Positions 23,862 to 32,546 of a stretch of 64,000 bases of DNA are shown piece after piece (positions within the stretch are counted from its first letter, which is position 1; each line of letters starts with the position of its first letter). The position numbers and the translations under genes were made by a program. The notes beneath the pieces were generated by a model. The model was given only the letters and a program-made list of their open reading frames with translations. It made no database searches and was not told where the DNA came from. Origin of the DNA: Paeniglutamicibacter sulfureus (GTDB lineage: Bacteria; Actinomycetota; Actinomycetes; Actinomycetales; Micrococcaceae). Location: positions 1,612,001 through 1,676,000 of the forward strand of contig NZ_BAAAWO010000001.1 in the NCBI RefSeq assembly GCF_039535115.1. The letters run 5' to 3'.

Positions 23862-25259
23862 CTAGTCCCGGGAGATCCTGACCATTTCCTCGCGCTCCAC
23901 GACCTTGATTCGGGCCCGGTCGACCGGTCCGTTGGAGGTCTGCGTGGGGGTCGCTGCGATGCCGAGGGAAATCTCGTGCGCGTCCAGCTTCTTCCAGCCT
24001 TCCCAGGTCGTGTAGTCAACACCGCGCGACTCCAGCAACTTGATGATCGCGTCCTCGTCGGGGTTGGACGCAACCGGCAACGACAGGCGGTCCTCCAACA
24101 GGTTCCCGATGGTCTCCAGGGCATCGCCCTTGGTGTGGCCGATCAGGCCCACGGGACCCCGCTTGATCCAACCCGTGGCGTAGAGCCCCGGCACGTGGGA
24201 GCCGGCGGCGTCCAGCACCCGGCCGCCCTCGTTGGGGATGACTCCGCGCTTGTCGTCGAACTCGATCTCCGCAAGTTCGGAGCCGAGGTAGCCGATGGCG
24301 CGGTAGACCGCCTGGACCGGGTACTCGACGATCTCGCCGGTGCCCCGCACATTGCCGGTGCCGTCGAGCTCCTGGCGCTCGAACTTGATGCCGGCGACCT
24401 TGCCGTCCTGGCCCAGCACCTCGATCGGGTTGTGCAGGAAGTGCAGGTGCAGGCGGCGCGAGGCGCCGGTGTCCTGTTCCTCCACGATCCAGTTGGTCAA
24501 TGTGTTGACCATGGTCTTGACCTGGTTGTTTGACTTGATCAACGCATCGGAGGCCTCGTCGAACTCGAAGTCCTCCGGGTAGAGCACGATGTCGACATCA
24601 CGGCTGTGGCTCAGTTCGCGCAGCTCCAACGGGGTGAACTTCACCTGGGCGGGCCCGCGGCGCCCGAAGATGTGGACATCGGTGACCGGGGAATCCTTCA
24701 GGCCCGCAAAGACGTTGTCCGGGATCTCGGTGACCAGGAGGTCCTCGGCGTGCTTGGAGAGCACGCGGGCCACGTCCAGGGCCACGTTGCCGTTGCCCAG
24801 GACGGCGATTTCCTTGGCCTCCAGCGGCCAGGTGCGCGGCACGTCGGGCTGCCCGTCGTACCAGGAAACGAAGTCCGCGGCCCCGAAGGACCCCTCCAGG
24901 TCGATGCCCGGGATGTCCATGCGGGCATCCTTGATGGCACCGGTGGCGAAGATGACCGCGTCGTACATGTCGCGGATGTCGTGCAACTTCAGGTCGCGTC
25001 CGTAGGTCACGTTCCCCAGGAAGCGGATGTCCCCCCGGTCCAGGACCTTGTGCAGCGCATTGACGATTCCCTTGATGCGCGGGTGGTCCGGGGCCACGCC
25101 GTAGCGGATCAGGCCGTAGGGCGCGGGGTAGGCATCGAGCAGGTCGATGCTCACCTCGAATTCGCGCTCCGCCTTGGTGAGAATGTCGGCAGCATAGACG
25201 CCAGCCGGACCTGCCCCGATAATGGCGACACGGAGCGGGCGAACTGCTGAATCGGACAC
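23862..25259 (-). CDS. Ferredoxin/adrenodoxin-NADP reductase (FprA type)
   Basis: 465 residues. FAD dinucleotide motif GAGPAGVYAA at about 13-22, the family segment YGLIRYGVAPDH, an NADP-binding segment GNGNVALDVARVL, and the C-terminal YATGWIKRGPVGLIGHTK. This is the adrenodoxin-reductase-like family (FprA of Mycobacterium), which passes electrons from NADPH to ferredoxins serving P450s and other enzymes. The GTG at 25259 has AAGGA at a normal distance. No ferredoxin or P450 gene is adjacent. Confidence 0.93.
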   Translation of the reverse strand: MSDSAVRPLRVAIIGAGPAGVYAADILTKAEREFEVSIDLLDAYPAPYGLIRYGVAPDHPRIKGIVNALHKVLDRGDIRFLGNVTYGRDLKLHDIRDMYDAVIFATGAIKDARMDIPGIDLEGSFGAADFVSWYDGQPDVPRTWPLEAKEIAVLGNGNVALDVARVLSKHAEDLLVTEIPDNVFAGLKDSPVTDVHIFGRRGPAQVKFTPLELRELSHSRDVDIVLYPEDFEFDEASDALIKSNNQVKTMVNTLTNWIVEEQDTGASRRLHLHFLHNPIEVLGQDGKVAGIKFERQELDGTGNVRGTGEIVEYPVQAVYRAIGYLGSELAEIEFDDKRGVIPNEGGRVLDAAGSHVPGLYATGWIKRGPVGLIGHTKGDALETIGNLLEDRLSLPVASNPDEDAIIKLLESRGVDYTTWEGWKKLDAHEISLGIAATPTQTSNGPVDRARIKVVEREEMVRISRD

Positions 25260-25449
25260 GAGGGGTTCCTTCCGGAGAATGATCATGGGGCGCACAAATA
25301 GCGCACGCCACGCTAGTCTAATTGGCCACGGCCCCTAAACGTGAACCGGTGTGCGCATGCTCACGCTCCCCGGGACCGGATCCGCATGATGCAGGCCCCC
25401 GGCATGCCGGGCCCGAGCGGCCCGTCATCCGGGGAGTTCGGTCCCGCGA

Positions 25450-25482
25450 TAGGCTCGGTTCGGTGCGCAGGCTGCGCACCGA
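25450..25482 (+). promoter_or_regulatory. Promoter -10 box and start-site hairpin before rarD
   Basis: TAGGCT at 25450-25455 is a plausible -10 box. Immediately after, at 25460-25482, TCGGTGCGCA and TGCGCACCGA form a ten-base perfect stem with a GGC loop, which would sit at the very 5-prime end of the transcript. The rest of 25260-25543 shows no gene. Confidence 0.4.
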
Positions 25483-25543
25483 TCCCCGACCAGCGTGCAC
25501 GCGCACCCGGAATGGAAACCATGCAATCCCGGTTGAAGAGACC

Positions 25544-26500
25544 ATGACTCCTACGCCCTCCCCGGCCACGACGACCACCGCGGCTTCGAGCGCCCCCGCA
25601 AACGAACGCAACGCGGGATTGCTCCAGGGCCTGGGCGCCTACGGCCTGTGGGGAATGCTTCCGCTGTATTTCCTCACCATTGCCATCGCCTCCCCCGTGG
25701 AAATCGTCGCCGGCCGCATCGTCTTTTCGCTGGTTTTCTGCGCGGTCCTGCTGCTGGTGACCAGGAACTGGCGTCGGTTCATCGCTCTGGGCCGCGACCG
25801 CCGGGCCATGGCCCGCCTGAGCGTGGCTTCGGTCCTCATTGCGGTGAACTGGCTGACGTACACCTACGCGGTGCTCAACGGTCACGCGGCGGAAGCCGCG
25901 CTGGGGTACTTCATCAATCCCCTCGTGTCGATCGCCCTGGGTGTGCTCTTCCTGAAGGAAAGGCTGCGCCGGATGCAGTGGGTGGCCATCGGGTTCGGCC
26001 TTGCCGCCGTCACGACGCTGTCGTTCGCCTACGGCAACGTGCCCTGGGTTGCGCTGGTGCTGGCGTTCTCCTTCGGCCTGTACGGCTTCGTGAAGAACCG
26101 GGTGGGCCGCACCGCCACCGCGCTGACCTCACTGAGCATGGAGACCGCGATCCTGGCCCTCCCGGCTCTCGGGTTCATGGCCTGGCTGGTTGCCACGAAC
26201 ACCGACACGGTGCTTTCCTCCGGACCTGCGCACTTCTGGCTGATGGCCTCCAGCGGGATCATCACCGCTGTTCCGTTGCTGCTCTTCGGGGCTGCCGCTC
26301 GCCGCCTGCCCCTGACCGCCATCGGCACCCTGCAGTTCCTGGCCCCCATCCTGCAGTTCGTCGTGGCGCTGGTGGTCTTCAAGGAACCCATGCCGCCGGA
26401 GCGCCTCATCGGCTTCTCGCTGGTCTGGGTCGCGGTGATCCTGCTGTGCATCGACATGGCGCGCTTGCCCCGTCGCATCGTGCCCGTCAAGGTGGCATAG
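25544..26500 (+). CDS. rarD: EamA family transporter RarD
   Basis: 318 residues with ten predicted helices, in two EamA halves. RarD marks: the N-terminal GLGAYGLWGMLPLYF, NWLTYTYAV and GYFINPLV segments, and KNRVG in the loop. RarD proteins were first linked to chloramphenicol resistance, but the physiological substrate is uncertain. The ATG at 25544 follows GAAGAG. A hairpin terminator lies about 100 bases after the stop. Confidence 0.92.
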   Translation: MTPTPSPATTTTAASSAPANERNAGLLQGLGAYGLWGMLPLYFLTIAIASPVEIVAGRIVFSLVFCAVLLLVTRNWRRFIALGRDRRAMARLSVASVLIAVNWLTYTYAVLNGHAAEAALGYFINPLVSIALGVLFLKERLRRMQWVAIGFGLAAVTTLSFAYGNVPWVALVLAFSFGLYGFVKNRVGRTATALTSLSMETAILALPALGFMAWLVATNTDTVLSSGPAHFWLMASSGIITAVPLLLFGAAARRLPLTAIGTLQFLAPILQFVVALVVFKEPMPPERLIGFSLVWVAVILLCIDMARLPRRIVPVKVA

Positions 26501-26596
26501 GGACTCCATTCCCGGGAGCGTCGACGTCGCAAGACGTGCCGGGCGCCCCTCCGTTTCCGAGCCGCCTCGGTTGTGTCCGCCGGGCCCGGGCACGAA

Positions 26597-26650
26597 GAAA
26601 GGAGCCGGTCGGTTGTCCACGTGAACTGGACAACTTTCCGGCTCCTTTCC
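26597..26650. terminator. Bidirectional terminator between rarD and gabT
   Basis: A perfect 12-base outer stem GAAAGGAGCCGG/CCGGCTCCTTTC with an inner stem GTTGTCCA/TGGACAAC, between convergent genes. Confidence 0.85.
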
Positions 26651-26672
26651 CGGTCTTGCGCTAGCGCATGGG

Positions 26673-28013
26673 CTAGACGTTGGCGCGGATGGCCTTTTCG
26701 AGCACCTCGAACGCCTCGGCCAGCAACTCGTCGCCGATGACCAGCGGGGGAAGCAGGCGGATGACGTTGCCGTAGGTGCCGCAGGTGAGGATCAGCACGC
26801 CCTCGGCCAGGCAGTCGGCGGCAATCTTCTTGGTGATCTCCGCGTCCGGCTCGGTGCCTCCGGCCTTGACGAGCTCGATGGCCACCATGGCGCCGCGTCC
26901 GCGGACATCCCCGATGACCGATACCTCGGACTGGAGCTTGCGCATGCGGGTGAAGAACTGTTCCTCGATCTCACGGGCACGGGAAGCCAGGTCATGCTCT
27001 TCCATGTAGCGGATGGTCTCCAGCGCCGCCGCCACGGCAACCGGGTTGCCGCCGTAGGTGCCGCCCAGGCCGCCCGGGTGGACCGAGTCCAGCAGGTCGG
27101 CCCGGCCCACGATGCCCGAGAGCGGCATGCCGCCGGCAATGCCCTTGGCCACGGTGATGATGTCCGGGACGATGCCCTCGATGTCCGAGGCGAACCAGGC
27201 GCCGGCGCGGCAGAAGCCTGCCTGCACCTCGTCGGCGACGAAGACGATCCCCTGTTCCCTGGCCCACTCGGCCAGGCGCGGCAGGAAGCCCTCCGCCGGG
27301 ACGATGAAGCCGCCCTCGCCCTGGATGGGCTCAATGATGATGGCGGCGATCTGGTCGCCGCCAATCTGCTTCTCCATGGCCAGGATGGCGCGCTCTGCGG
27401 CTTCCTTGCCGGAGATGTTCGGGTTTTCCTCGCGGAAGGGGTAGCTCATCGGCATGCGGTAGATTTCCGATGCCAGCGGGCCGAAGCCGCGCTTGTAGGG
27501 CGCTGCCTTGGCCGTCAGGCCCATCGTCAGGTTGGTGCGGCCATGGTACGCGTGGTCGAAGGCGACCACCGCGGTGCGGCCGGTGGCCACGCGGGCCACC
27601 TTGATGGCATTCTCCACGGCCTCGGAACCGGAGTTGAAGAAAACGGCCTTCTTGGCGTGGGTGCCCGGGCTGATCTCGGCAAGCTTCTCGGCCAGCTCCA
27701 CGTAGCCCTCGTACGGGGTGACCATGAAGCAGGTGTGGGTGAAGCGGGCCGCCTGTGCGGCGACGGCTGCTGCGACCTTCTCGTTGGAGGCGCCGACGGA
27801 CGTCACCGCGATGCCCGAACCCAGGTCGATGATCGCGTTGCCGTCGACGTCCACGATGATGCCGCCGTCGGCGTCCGCCACGTAAACGGGCATGGCCGAT
27901 GCCACGCCCAGGGCGACGGCGTTGGTGCGGCGGGCCGCGAGCTCCACCGACTTGGGGCCGGGGAATGCGCCGTTGATGTGTCGCTTTTGCTCGATGCGGT
28001 AGGTGATGCCCAT
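26673..28013 (-). CDS. gabT: 4-aminobutyrate aminotransferase
   Basis: 446 residues, class III PLP aminotransferase. The PLP lysine is in TVAKGIAGGMP; FNSGSEAVENAIK, FDHAYHGRTNLT and EPIQGEGG are the usual GABA-aminotransferase blocks. It converts GABA and 2-oxoglutarate to succinate semialdehyde and glutamate. The ATG at 28013 gives the standard length. No gabD or gabP lies beside it. The upstream 295 bases contain two strong hairpins. Other class III enzymes (ornithine or beta-alanine type) are less likely. Confidence 0.92.
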   Translation of the reverse strand: MGITYRIEQKRHINGAFPGPKSVELAARRTNAVALGVASAMPVYVADADGGIIVDVDGNAIIDLGSGIAVTSVGASNEKVAAAVAAQAARFTHTCFMVTPYEGYVELAEKLAEISPGTHAKKAVFFNSGSEAVENAIKVARVATGRTAVVAFDHAYHGRTNLTMGLTAKAAPYKRGFGPLASEIYRMPMSYPFREENPNISGKEAAERAILAMEKQIGGDQIAAIIIEPIQGEGGFIVPAEGFLPRLAEWAREQGIVFVADEVQAGFCRAGAWFASDIEGIVPDIITVAKGIAGGMPLSGIVGRADLLDSVHPGGLGGTYGGNPVAVAAALETIRYMEEHDLASRAREIEEQFFTRMRKLQSEVSVIGDVRGRGAMVAIELVKAGGTEPDAEITKKIAADCLAEGVLILTCGTYGNVIRLLPPLVIGDELLAEAFEVLEKAIRANV

Positions 28014-28043
28014 GAACGTTCGGTCCTTTCCCGGACCTGGCTC

Positions 28044-28076
28044 CCGGTGCCGGGACCACTGCGGTCCCGGCACCGG
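28044..28076 (-). promoter_or_regulatory. Perfect 14-bp hairpin in the gabT leader
   Basis: CCGGTGCCGGGACC and its exact complement around ACTGC, 31 bases before the gabT start. There is no T-run, so it is not a standard terminator; an operator or leader structure is possible. Confidence 0.5.
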
Positions 28077-28224
28077 GGGCACCATGGAACCCGGTGTCTT
28101 GGTGGTCTTTACTACCCAGTAGCCTATGCCGCGCGCAACAGCGCCCGCCAGTGAATTTGGCACAGTCGGAATCCCGGATTCCAGTGCAAGTGCACAGGCG
28201 GGATCGGACTCTCCCCTTAAGCAC

Positions 28225-28275
28225 GATCGGTCCGTTGCGGCTGCAGGAAAATCCTGCTGCCGCAACGGACCGATC
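28225..28275 (-). terminator. Long hairpin after the transporter operon
   Basis: 24-base arms with a single mismatch (T-T) and an AAA loop, 34 bases after the stop of the transporter small subunit. The following minus-strand sequence GTGCTTAAG lacks a T-run, so termination is inferred from stem strength and position. The region 28014-28308 otherwise contains no gene. Confidence 0.6.
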
Positions 28276-28308
28276 AATGGATTGACGTATGGCTACACGT
28301 CGGAGTCC

Positions 28309-28446
28309 TTAGAGTTCCGGCGCGTTTTCCTGTGGCAGGCGGCCCTCGTCCTCGGGGTGCCTGGCCAGGTTGACCAGGGCGAGCCCCAGCCCGCCCCACA
28401 CTGTCAGGATGGAGATCACCAGAAAGGTGATTGCGATGGGAGTCAT
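28309..28446 (-). CDS. metS: Methionine/alanine importer small subunit (MetS-like)
   Basis: 45 residues: one membrane helix (about 4-26) followed by a charged tail with NLARHPEDEG. This matches the small partner of NSS transporters described for the Corynebacterium MetPS importer. Its ATG overlaps the stop of the large subunit (ATGA), which is the usual arrangement and gives coupled, balanced synthesis. The longer upstream reading is antisense-like and basic, so the 45-residue form is preferred. Confidence 0.88.
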   Translation of the reverse strand: MTPIAITFLVISILTVWGGLGLALVNLARHPEDEGRLPQENAPEL

Positions 28447-30023
28447 CGTCCTTCCTCCTTTTCTTCCGCGGCGATCAGGGCCGCGTATTCGGGGTCGTGG
28501 TGCAGCTTGGATTTGGGGCTCCACGGGATGAGCGTGAGCACCACGGCCACGACAACCAGCGCGGCGGCCATGCCCCAGCCAAAGACGCCGACAAACCATG
28601 CCGGGTAGTCCTCGTAGGTTGTCCCGATCTTCGAAATGAACTCGTTGATCAGGATGTAGCCCAGCACCACCGGGGCCACCACTGCGACCAGGCCGATCCA
28701 GACGGTGCGCATGCGCACCGAGGAGACCTTGTTCAGGTGGTCCGAGAGCATGGGCAGCTTGCGCAGGACCCAGGCAACCAGGATGACGGCAACCAGCGCG
28801 CCGGCCAGGATGCCGAAGCTGTTCACGAAGGCGTCAAAGGTGTCAAGCAGATACAGGCCGGTGGCGGTCGGGAAGAGCAGCAGCGAAATGAACGCCACCG
28901 GGATGCTGACCGCCAGCGAGGCCTTCACTCGCGGCCAGCCCATCTTGTCCTGCACTGCGGCGACAATGACCTCGAGGATGGAGATCAGCGAGGTGATCCC
29001 GGCGAAGACCAGGGAACCGAAGAAGAGCACGCCCATCAGCCCACCCAGCGGTGCCTCCGAGACGATCGTCGGGAAGGCGATGAAGGCGAGCCCGATGCCG
29101 GGCACCGCGACGTCGCCCACGGCCGAGCCGGCGGTGAAAGCCATGAAGCCCAGCGCGGCGAAGACACCAATGCCGGCGAGGATCTCAAATGCCGAGTTGG
29201 AGAACGCGACGACCATGCCCGAACCGGTCAGGTCGGTCTTGCGCTTGAGGTAGGAGGAGTAGGTGACCATGATGCCGAAGGCCACCGAGAGCGAGAAGAA
29301 GATGTGGCCATAGGCTGCCGCCCACACGCCCGGGTCGCCCAGTGCGGCCCAGTCCGGGGTGAAGAAGGCGTTCAGTCCATCGATGGCACCAGGCAGGAAC
29401 AGCGACTGGGCAACCAGCAACACGAACATCACGACGAGCAGCGGCAGGAAGAAGCCGTTGGCCCGCGAGATGCCCTTGCGCACGCCGGCGACCATGATGC
29501 CGATGACGGCGATCCAGGTGATCAGCAGCGGCCAGAAGACACCGGGCACGAAGTTGAAGCCGACGTTGACCGTCTCGGAGACCCCGAGGAATTCGCCGGT
29601 GAAGAAGGAGCCGGGATCGTCGCCCCAGGCCTGCGTCACCGAGAACCAGGTATACATCGCGGCCCAGGCAATGATGACCGCGTAGTAGATGGCGATGATG
29701 AAGCAGACGAGTACCTGCCACCATCCCAGGACCTCGGCGCCGCGGTGCATGCGTCGGTAGGCCAGCGGCGCGGAACCGCGGAACTTGTGCCCGATCGCGT
29801 AGTCGAGGAAGAGCAGCGGGATGCCCGCGCTCAGCAGTGCGGCAAGGTACGGAATCAGGAAGGCGCCACCGCCGTTTTCGTACGCGATGTACGGGAAGCG
29901 CCAGATGTTGCCGAGGCCGACGGCCGAGCCGATGGCGGAAAGAATGAAGAGTTTTCGCGAGGAGAAGGTTTCCCTGCCCACGGGTGCCGCCAGTGGCGTC
30001 CCGCCCGAAGATGCTGTGGTCAT
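28443..30023 (-). CDS. metP: Sodium-dependent NSS family amino acid transporter (MetP-like)
   Basis: 526 residues with about twelve helices. The sodium and substrate site motif GSAVGLGNIWRFPY lies near residues 32-45, and a WDDPGSFF-like loop follows helix 3. Together with the overlapping 45-residue partner it should import methionine, alanine or related amino acids with sodium. The start is ATG at 30023. It is divergent from a PucR-family regulator, which could control it; the adjoining gabT leaves GABA as an alternative substrate. Confidence 0.92.
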   Translation of the reverse strand: MTTASSGGTPLAAPVGRETFSSRKLFILSAIGSAVGLGNIWRFPYIAYENGGGAFLIPYLAALLSAGIPLLFLDYAIGHKFRGSAPLAYRRMHRGAEVLGWWQVLVCFIIAIYYAVIIAWAAMYTWFSVTQAWGDDPGSFFTGEFLGVSETVNVGFNFVPGVFWPLLITWIAVIGIMVAGVRKGISRANGFFLPLLVVMFVLLVAQSLFLPGAIDGLNAFFTPDWAALGDPGVWAAAYGHIFFSLSVAFGIMVTYSSYLKRKTDLTGSGMVVAFSNSAFEILAGIGVFAALGFMAFTAGSAVGDVAVPGIGLAFIAFPTIVSEAPLGGLMGVLFFGSLVFAGITSLISILEVIVAAVQDKMGWPRVKASLAVSIPVAFISLLLFPTATGLYLLDTFDAFVNSFGILAGALVAVILVAWVLRKLPMLSDHLNKVSSVRMRTVWIGLVAVVAPVVLGYILINEFISKIGTTYEDYPAWFVGVFGWGMAAALVVVAVVLTLIPWSPKSKLHHDPEYAALIAAEEKEEGR

Positions 30024-30123
30024 GCACCTACGTTAACCCAAAACTCGACCTGACTATAGCTGTTGGCCGTTTTCATATCCCGCTTCGGGTACTGCCCGTC
30101 GTACTAATGCACAAAATGTTTCA

Positions 30124-30129
30124 TAGTAT
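30124..30129 (+). promoter_or_regulatory. -10 box, leaderless start of pucR-family gene
   Basis: TAGTAT, six bases before the ATG at 30136. ATGCAC (30107-30112) and GTGCAT (30132-30137) form an inverted repeat across this promoter. Confidence 0.5.
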
Positions 30130-30135
30130 TGGTGC

Positions 30136-31542
30136 ATGGCCATCACGCTGCTGAAACTTCTTGAGTCCCAAAACCTGGGCCTCAGGGCCCACACGGACTT
30201 TTCCGGCGTGGGCCAAACCCCCATAGAATGGGCGGCCGTCACCGAATTGCGCGACCCCTCGCCGTTCCTGACCACCGGGGCCATCGTGCTCACCACCGGC
30301 CTGCGGCAAACCACGATCGCCAACCAGGAATCCTTCGTCCAGACGGTGCACGGCGCCGGTGCCCTCGCCCTGGGCTACGGCACCGGCCTGAGCCACCGCA
30401 GCGTGCCCGCGGCGGTGATCCGCAGGGCCACCGAGCTGGGGCTGCCGGTCTTTGAGGTTCCCTACGAAACCCCGTTCATGGCCATCACCAAGCTCATTGC
30501 CGATGCGCTGAACGAAGACCACCTACAGCGGCTGGAACAGCTCCTCAAGGGCCACCAGAGACTGGCTTCCACGCTGCTCACCGGCGGGTTGCGGGCCATG
30601 TTGCGCGAGCTCTCCCGCATGCTGGGCACCGCTGTGGCACTGACGCAATTCGCCGCCCGGATCCACGGGCCGGAGCTGGGTGGCGAATCCTGGCACGAAG
30701 TGCCCATCGCGACCGGCCTTCGGGACAAGTGCACCCTGCATCTGGCCGAGCCCTGCGAACACGACGGACTCGTGGATTACGCCCAGGGCCTGATCGGGCT
30801 GGAATTGGCCAACCAGGCGCGGCTGCGCGAATCCACCCGGCTGGTCGCGGGGCTGGCGTTCTCGGACCTTTTGGCCGGAACCCTCACGGGTTCCGAGGCC
30901 AACGCCCGGCTGCAGGGAATCGGCATCGATCCCGGCCAGCCTCACTCGGTGGTGCTGGTGGCCGCGGCCCCGGGACAGGAAAAGGCACTGCGCACCCTGC
31001 CCATTCCGCCGCAATTCCAGCATGTCGTCTCGGCCGTCGTCGATGGCCGCCTCGCGCTGGTGGTGGCGCTGCAGGATGGTGCCGAGCTGGCCGACGGGAT
31101 CGATAGGTACCTCCAAGGTGCCGGCATCGGGGCGCGCGTGGGCTTCGGCGGCGGTTACGCCCAACCCAACGGCCTGCGCTGGAGCTTTTTCGAGGCCATC
31201 GAGGCCCTGCGCCACGGAGACCGCATCAACACCCCCTCCAAGCTCTCGCTGACGTCCCTGCTGCTCGCTGCCCGCGACGTCCCGCTGCATGCCCTGGCGC
31301 AGGAAGCCCTGGAACCGCTGCAGATCTTCGACAAGAAGCACTCGGCCGAGTTGTTGGGCACATTGCGCAGCTACCTGGAACTCGACGGAAGCGTCGGAGC
31401 AGTGGCCGATGCCTTGGGTTTGCACCGCAATACCGTCCGATACCGGCTGCAGCAGATCAGTGAACTCTCCGGCTACGATCCAACGACCACCGCCGACCGC
31501 GTGCAATTGTGGCTCGCGCTCACTGCCATGGACTTGAACTAG
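30136..31542 (+). CDS. PucR family transcriptional regulator
   Basis: 468 residues: an N-terminal PucR purine-catabolism-type domain (to about residue 130), a central GGDEF-like CdaR domain (about 240-370), and the C-terminal PucR helix-turn-helix LHRNTVRYRLQQI near residue 433. Such regulators control nitrogen-compound catabolism and often sit beside the genes they regulate. It is divergent from metP, with gabT beyond, so amino acid or GABA use is the likely target. The start appears leaderless. Confidence 0.92.
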   Translation: MAITLLKLLESQNLGLRAHTDFSGVGQTPIEWAAVTELRDPSPFLTTGAIVLTTGLRQTTIANQESFVQTVHGAGALALGYGTGLSHRSVPAAVIRRATELGLPVFEVPYETPFMAITKLIADALNEDHLQRLEQLLKGHQRLASTLLTGGLRAMLRELSRMLGTAVALTQFAARIHGPELGGESWHEVPIATGLRDKCTLHLAEPCEHDGLVDYAQGLIGLELANQARLRESTRLVAGLAFSDLLAGTLTGSEANARLQGIGIDPGQPHSVVLVAAAPGQEKALRTLPIPPQFQHVVSAVVDGRLALVVALQDGAELADGIDRYLQGAGIGARVGFGGGYAQPNGLRWSFFEAIEALRHGDRINTPSKLSLTSLLLAARDVPLHALAQEALEPLQIFDKKHSAELLGTLRSYLELDGSVGAVADALGLHRNTVRYRLQQISELSGYDPTTTADRVQLWLALTAMDLN

Positions 31543-31554
31543 CGGACCGCCCGA

Positions 31555-31560
31555 TAGGAT
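31555..31560 (+). promoter_or_regulatory. -10 box, leaderless start of SMI1-type gene
   Basis: TAGGAT, seven bases before the ATG at 31568. Confidence 0.45.
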
Positions 31561-31567
31561 GGATGGC

Positions 31568-32002
31568 ATGGCTGAAATGTTCCTTGAGAAGTTCCGTTCG
31601 CTGGTTCCGCTGTACCTTGAGGACGAGTGGCAAGTCGAGGACGGACTCACCGAGTCCGAGCTCGATGACGCACTGTCCGGGGTCCCCTCCCCGATCCCCC
31701 TGGTGCTGCGCGAGTTTTACCTGGCGCTGGGCGGCTGCGAGGACCTCATGGAGGCCTACCACTACTTCTTTGACCCGGACGAGCTGGAGATCGAGGACGG
31801 CTACCTCTTGTTCCTTGAGGACGAAGAGGAAAAATACGTGTGGGGCATCCGCGTGGACCAGCTCGAGGTCCCGGACCCGATCGTGTACCGCCGCCAGAAC
31901 GCCCGCGGCATCTGGAAGTCCGAAGAAGGCACCTTCAGCGAATACGTCCTGGACATGTTCAGCTGGGTCTTTGACGAACTTTCCCCCGAGCTGAACAACT
32001 AA
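31568..32002 (+). CDS. SMI1/KNR4-like protein
   Basis: 144 acidic residues. The segment VPSPIPLVLREFYLALGG near residues 39-56 and the later EKYVWGIRVDQLE and WKSEEGTFSEYVLDMFSW segments fit the SMI1/KNR4 (SUKH) fold, which often provides immunity against contact-dependent toxins. No toxin gene is nearby, and single housekeeping-like members exist, so an immunity role is not supported here. The ATG at 31568 fits a leaderless promoter; an ATG at 31559 is inside the -10 box and is rejected. Confidence 0.75.
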   Translation: MAEMFLEKFRSLVPLYLEDEWQVEDGLTESELDDALSGVPSPIPLVLREFYLALGGCEDLMEAYHYFFDPDELEIEDGYLLFLEDEEEKYVWGIRVDQLEVPDPIVYRRQNARGIWKSEEGTFSEYVLDMFSWVFDELSPELNN

Positions 32003-32012
32003 CGCCGGTTTA

Positions 32013-32528
32013 ATGGACGGGTTGTGGAAGTCGCACGCTCCGCAGGACTACCTCTGCCCGTTTTGCGAGCTGCTTGCCGGCGGCGACCTCTCCCCCGGCA
32101 ACCGCTGCGTTCCAAGTGACCTGATCTACCGCACCGAGGCCGTCGCCGTCATCATGGCGTGCGACGGCTTTGGGCCCTACGGGGGCCACGCGATGGTCAT
32201 CCCGGCGGACCACCATGAGGCGCTCTACGACCTTCCCGACGAGGTTGCAGCGCAGATCATGTTGGAAACCAGGCGCATTGCCCTGGCCATGAAGCTGGCG
32301 TGGAACCCCGAGGGAACCAGCACCCGGCAGCACAACGAACCTGCAGGGAACCAGCATGTGTGGCACTACCACCAGCACGTCTTCCCGCGCTTCCCCGACG
32401 ACAACCTCTACGGCCACCTGCGCCATGCCGTCCCTCCGGCCGAACGCGCACAAAAGGCCGCCCAGTTGCGGGCGGCCCTTGGCGAGGGAGACCTGTGGGG
32501 CCAGGGCCCCGAACGGTTCCGTTTCTAG
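32013..32528 (+). CDS. HIT family hydrolase
   Basis: 171 residues. The histidine triad is HYHQHVF near residue 118, where the middle histidine is the nucleophile for nucleotidyl transfer, preceded by a CPFCELLAGGD zinc/fold segment. HIT proteins hydrolyse dinucleoside polyphosphates or nucleoside phosphoramidates; this one's substrate is unknown. It lies 10 bases after the SMI1-type gene and is probably co-transcribed with it. It is convergent with the polyprenyl synthase gene. Confidence 0.92.
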   Translation: MDGLWKSHAPQDYLCPFCELLAGGDLSPGNRCVPSDLIYRTEAVAVIMACDGFGPYGGHAMVIPADHHEALYDLPDEVAAQIMLETRRIALAMKLAWNPEGTSTRQHNEPAGNQHVWHYHQHVFPRFPDDNLYGHLRHAVPPAERAQKAAQLRAALGEGDLWGQGPERFRF

Positions 32529-32546
32529 GTTTTTAGTGCGCGTGCC

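Noticed and set aside
28431..30053. Open frame of 540 codons on the plus strand
   Set aside because: Antisense to the NSS transporter gene, with a biased charged composition and no family features.
31568..32002. Immunity gene of a contact-dependent toxin system
   Set aside because: SMI1/KNR4 proteins can be immunity proteins, but there is no toxin, secretion or repeat-rich gene nearby.
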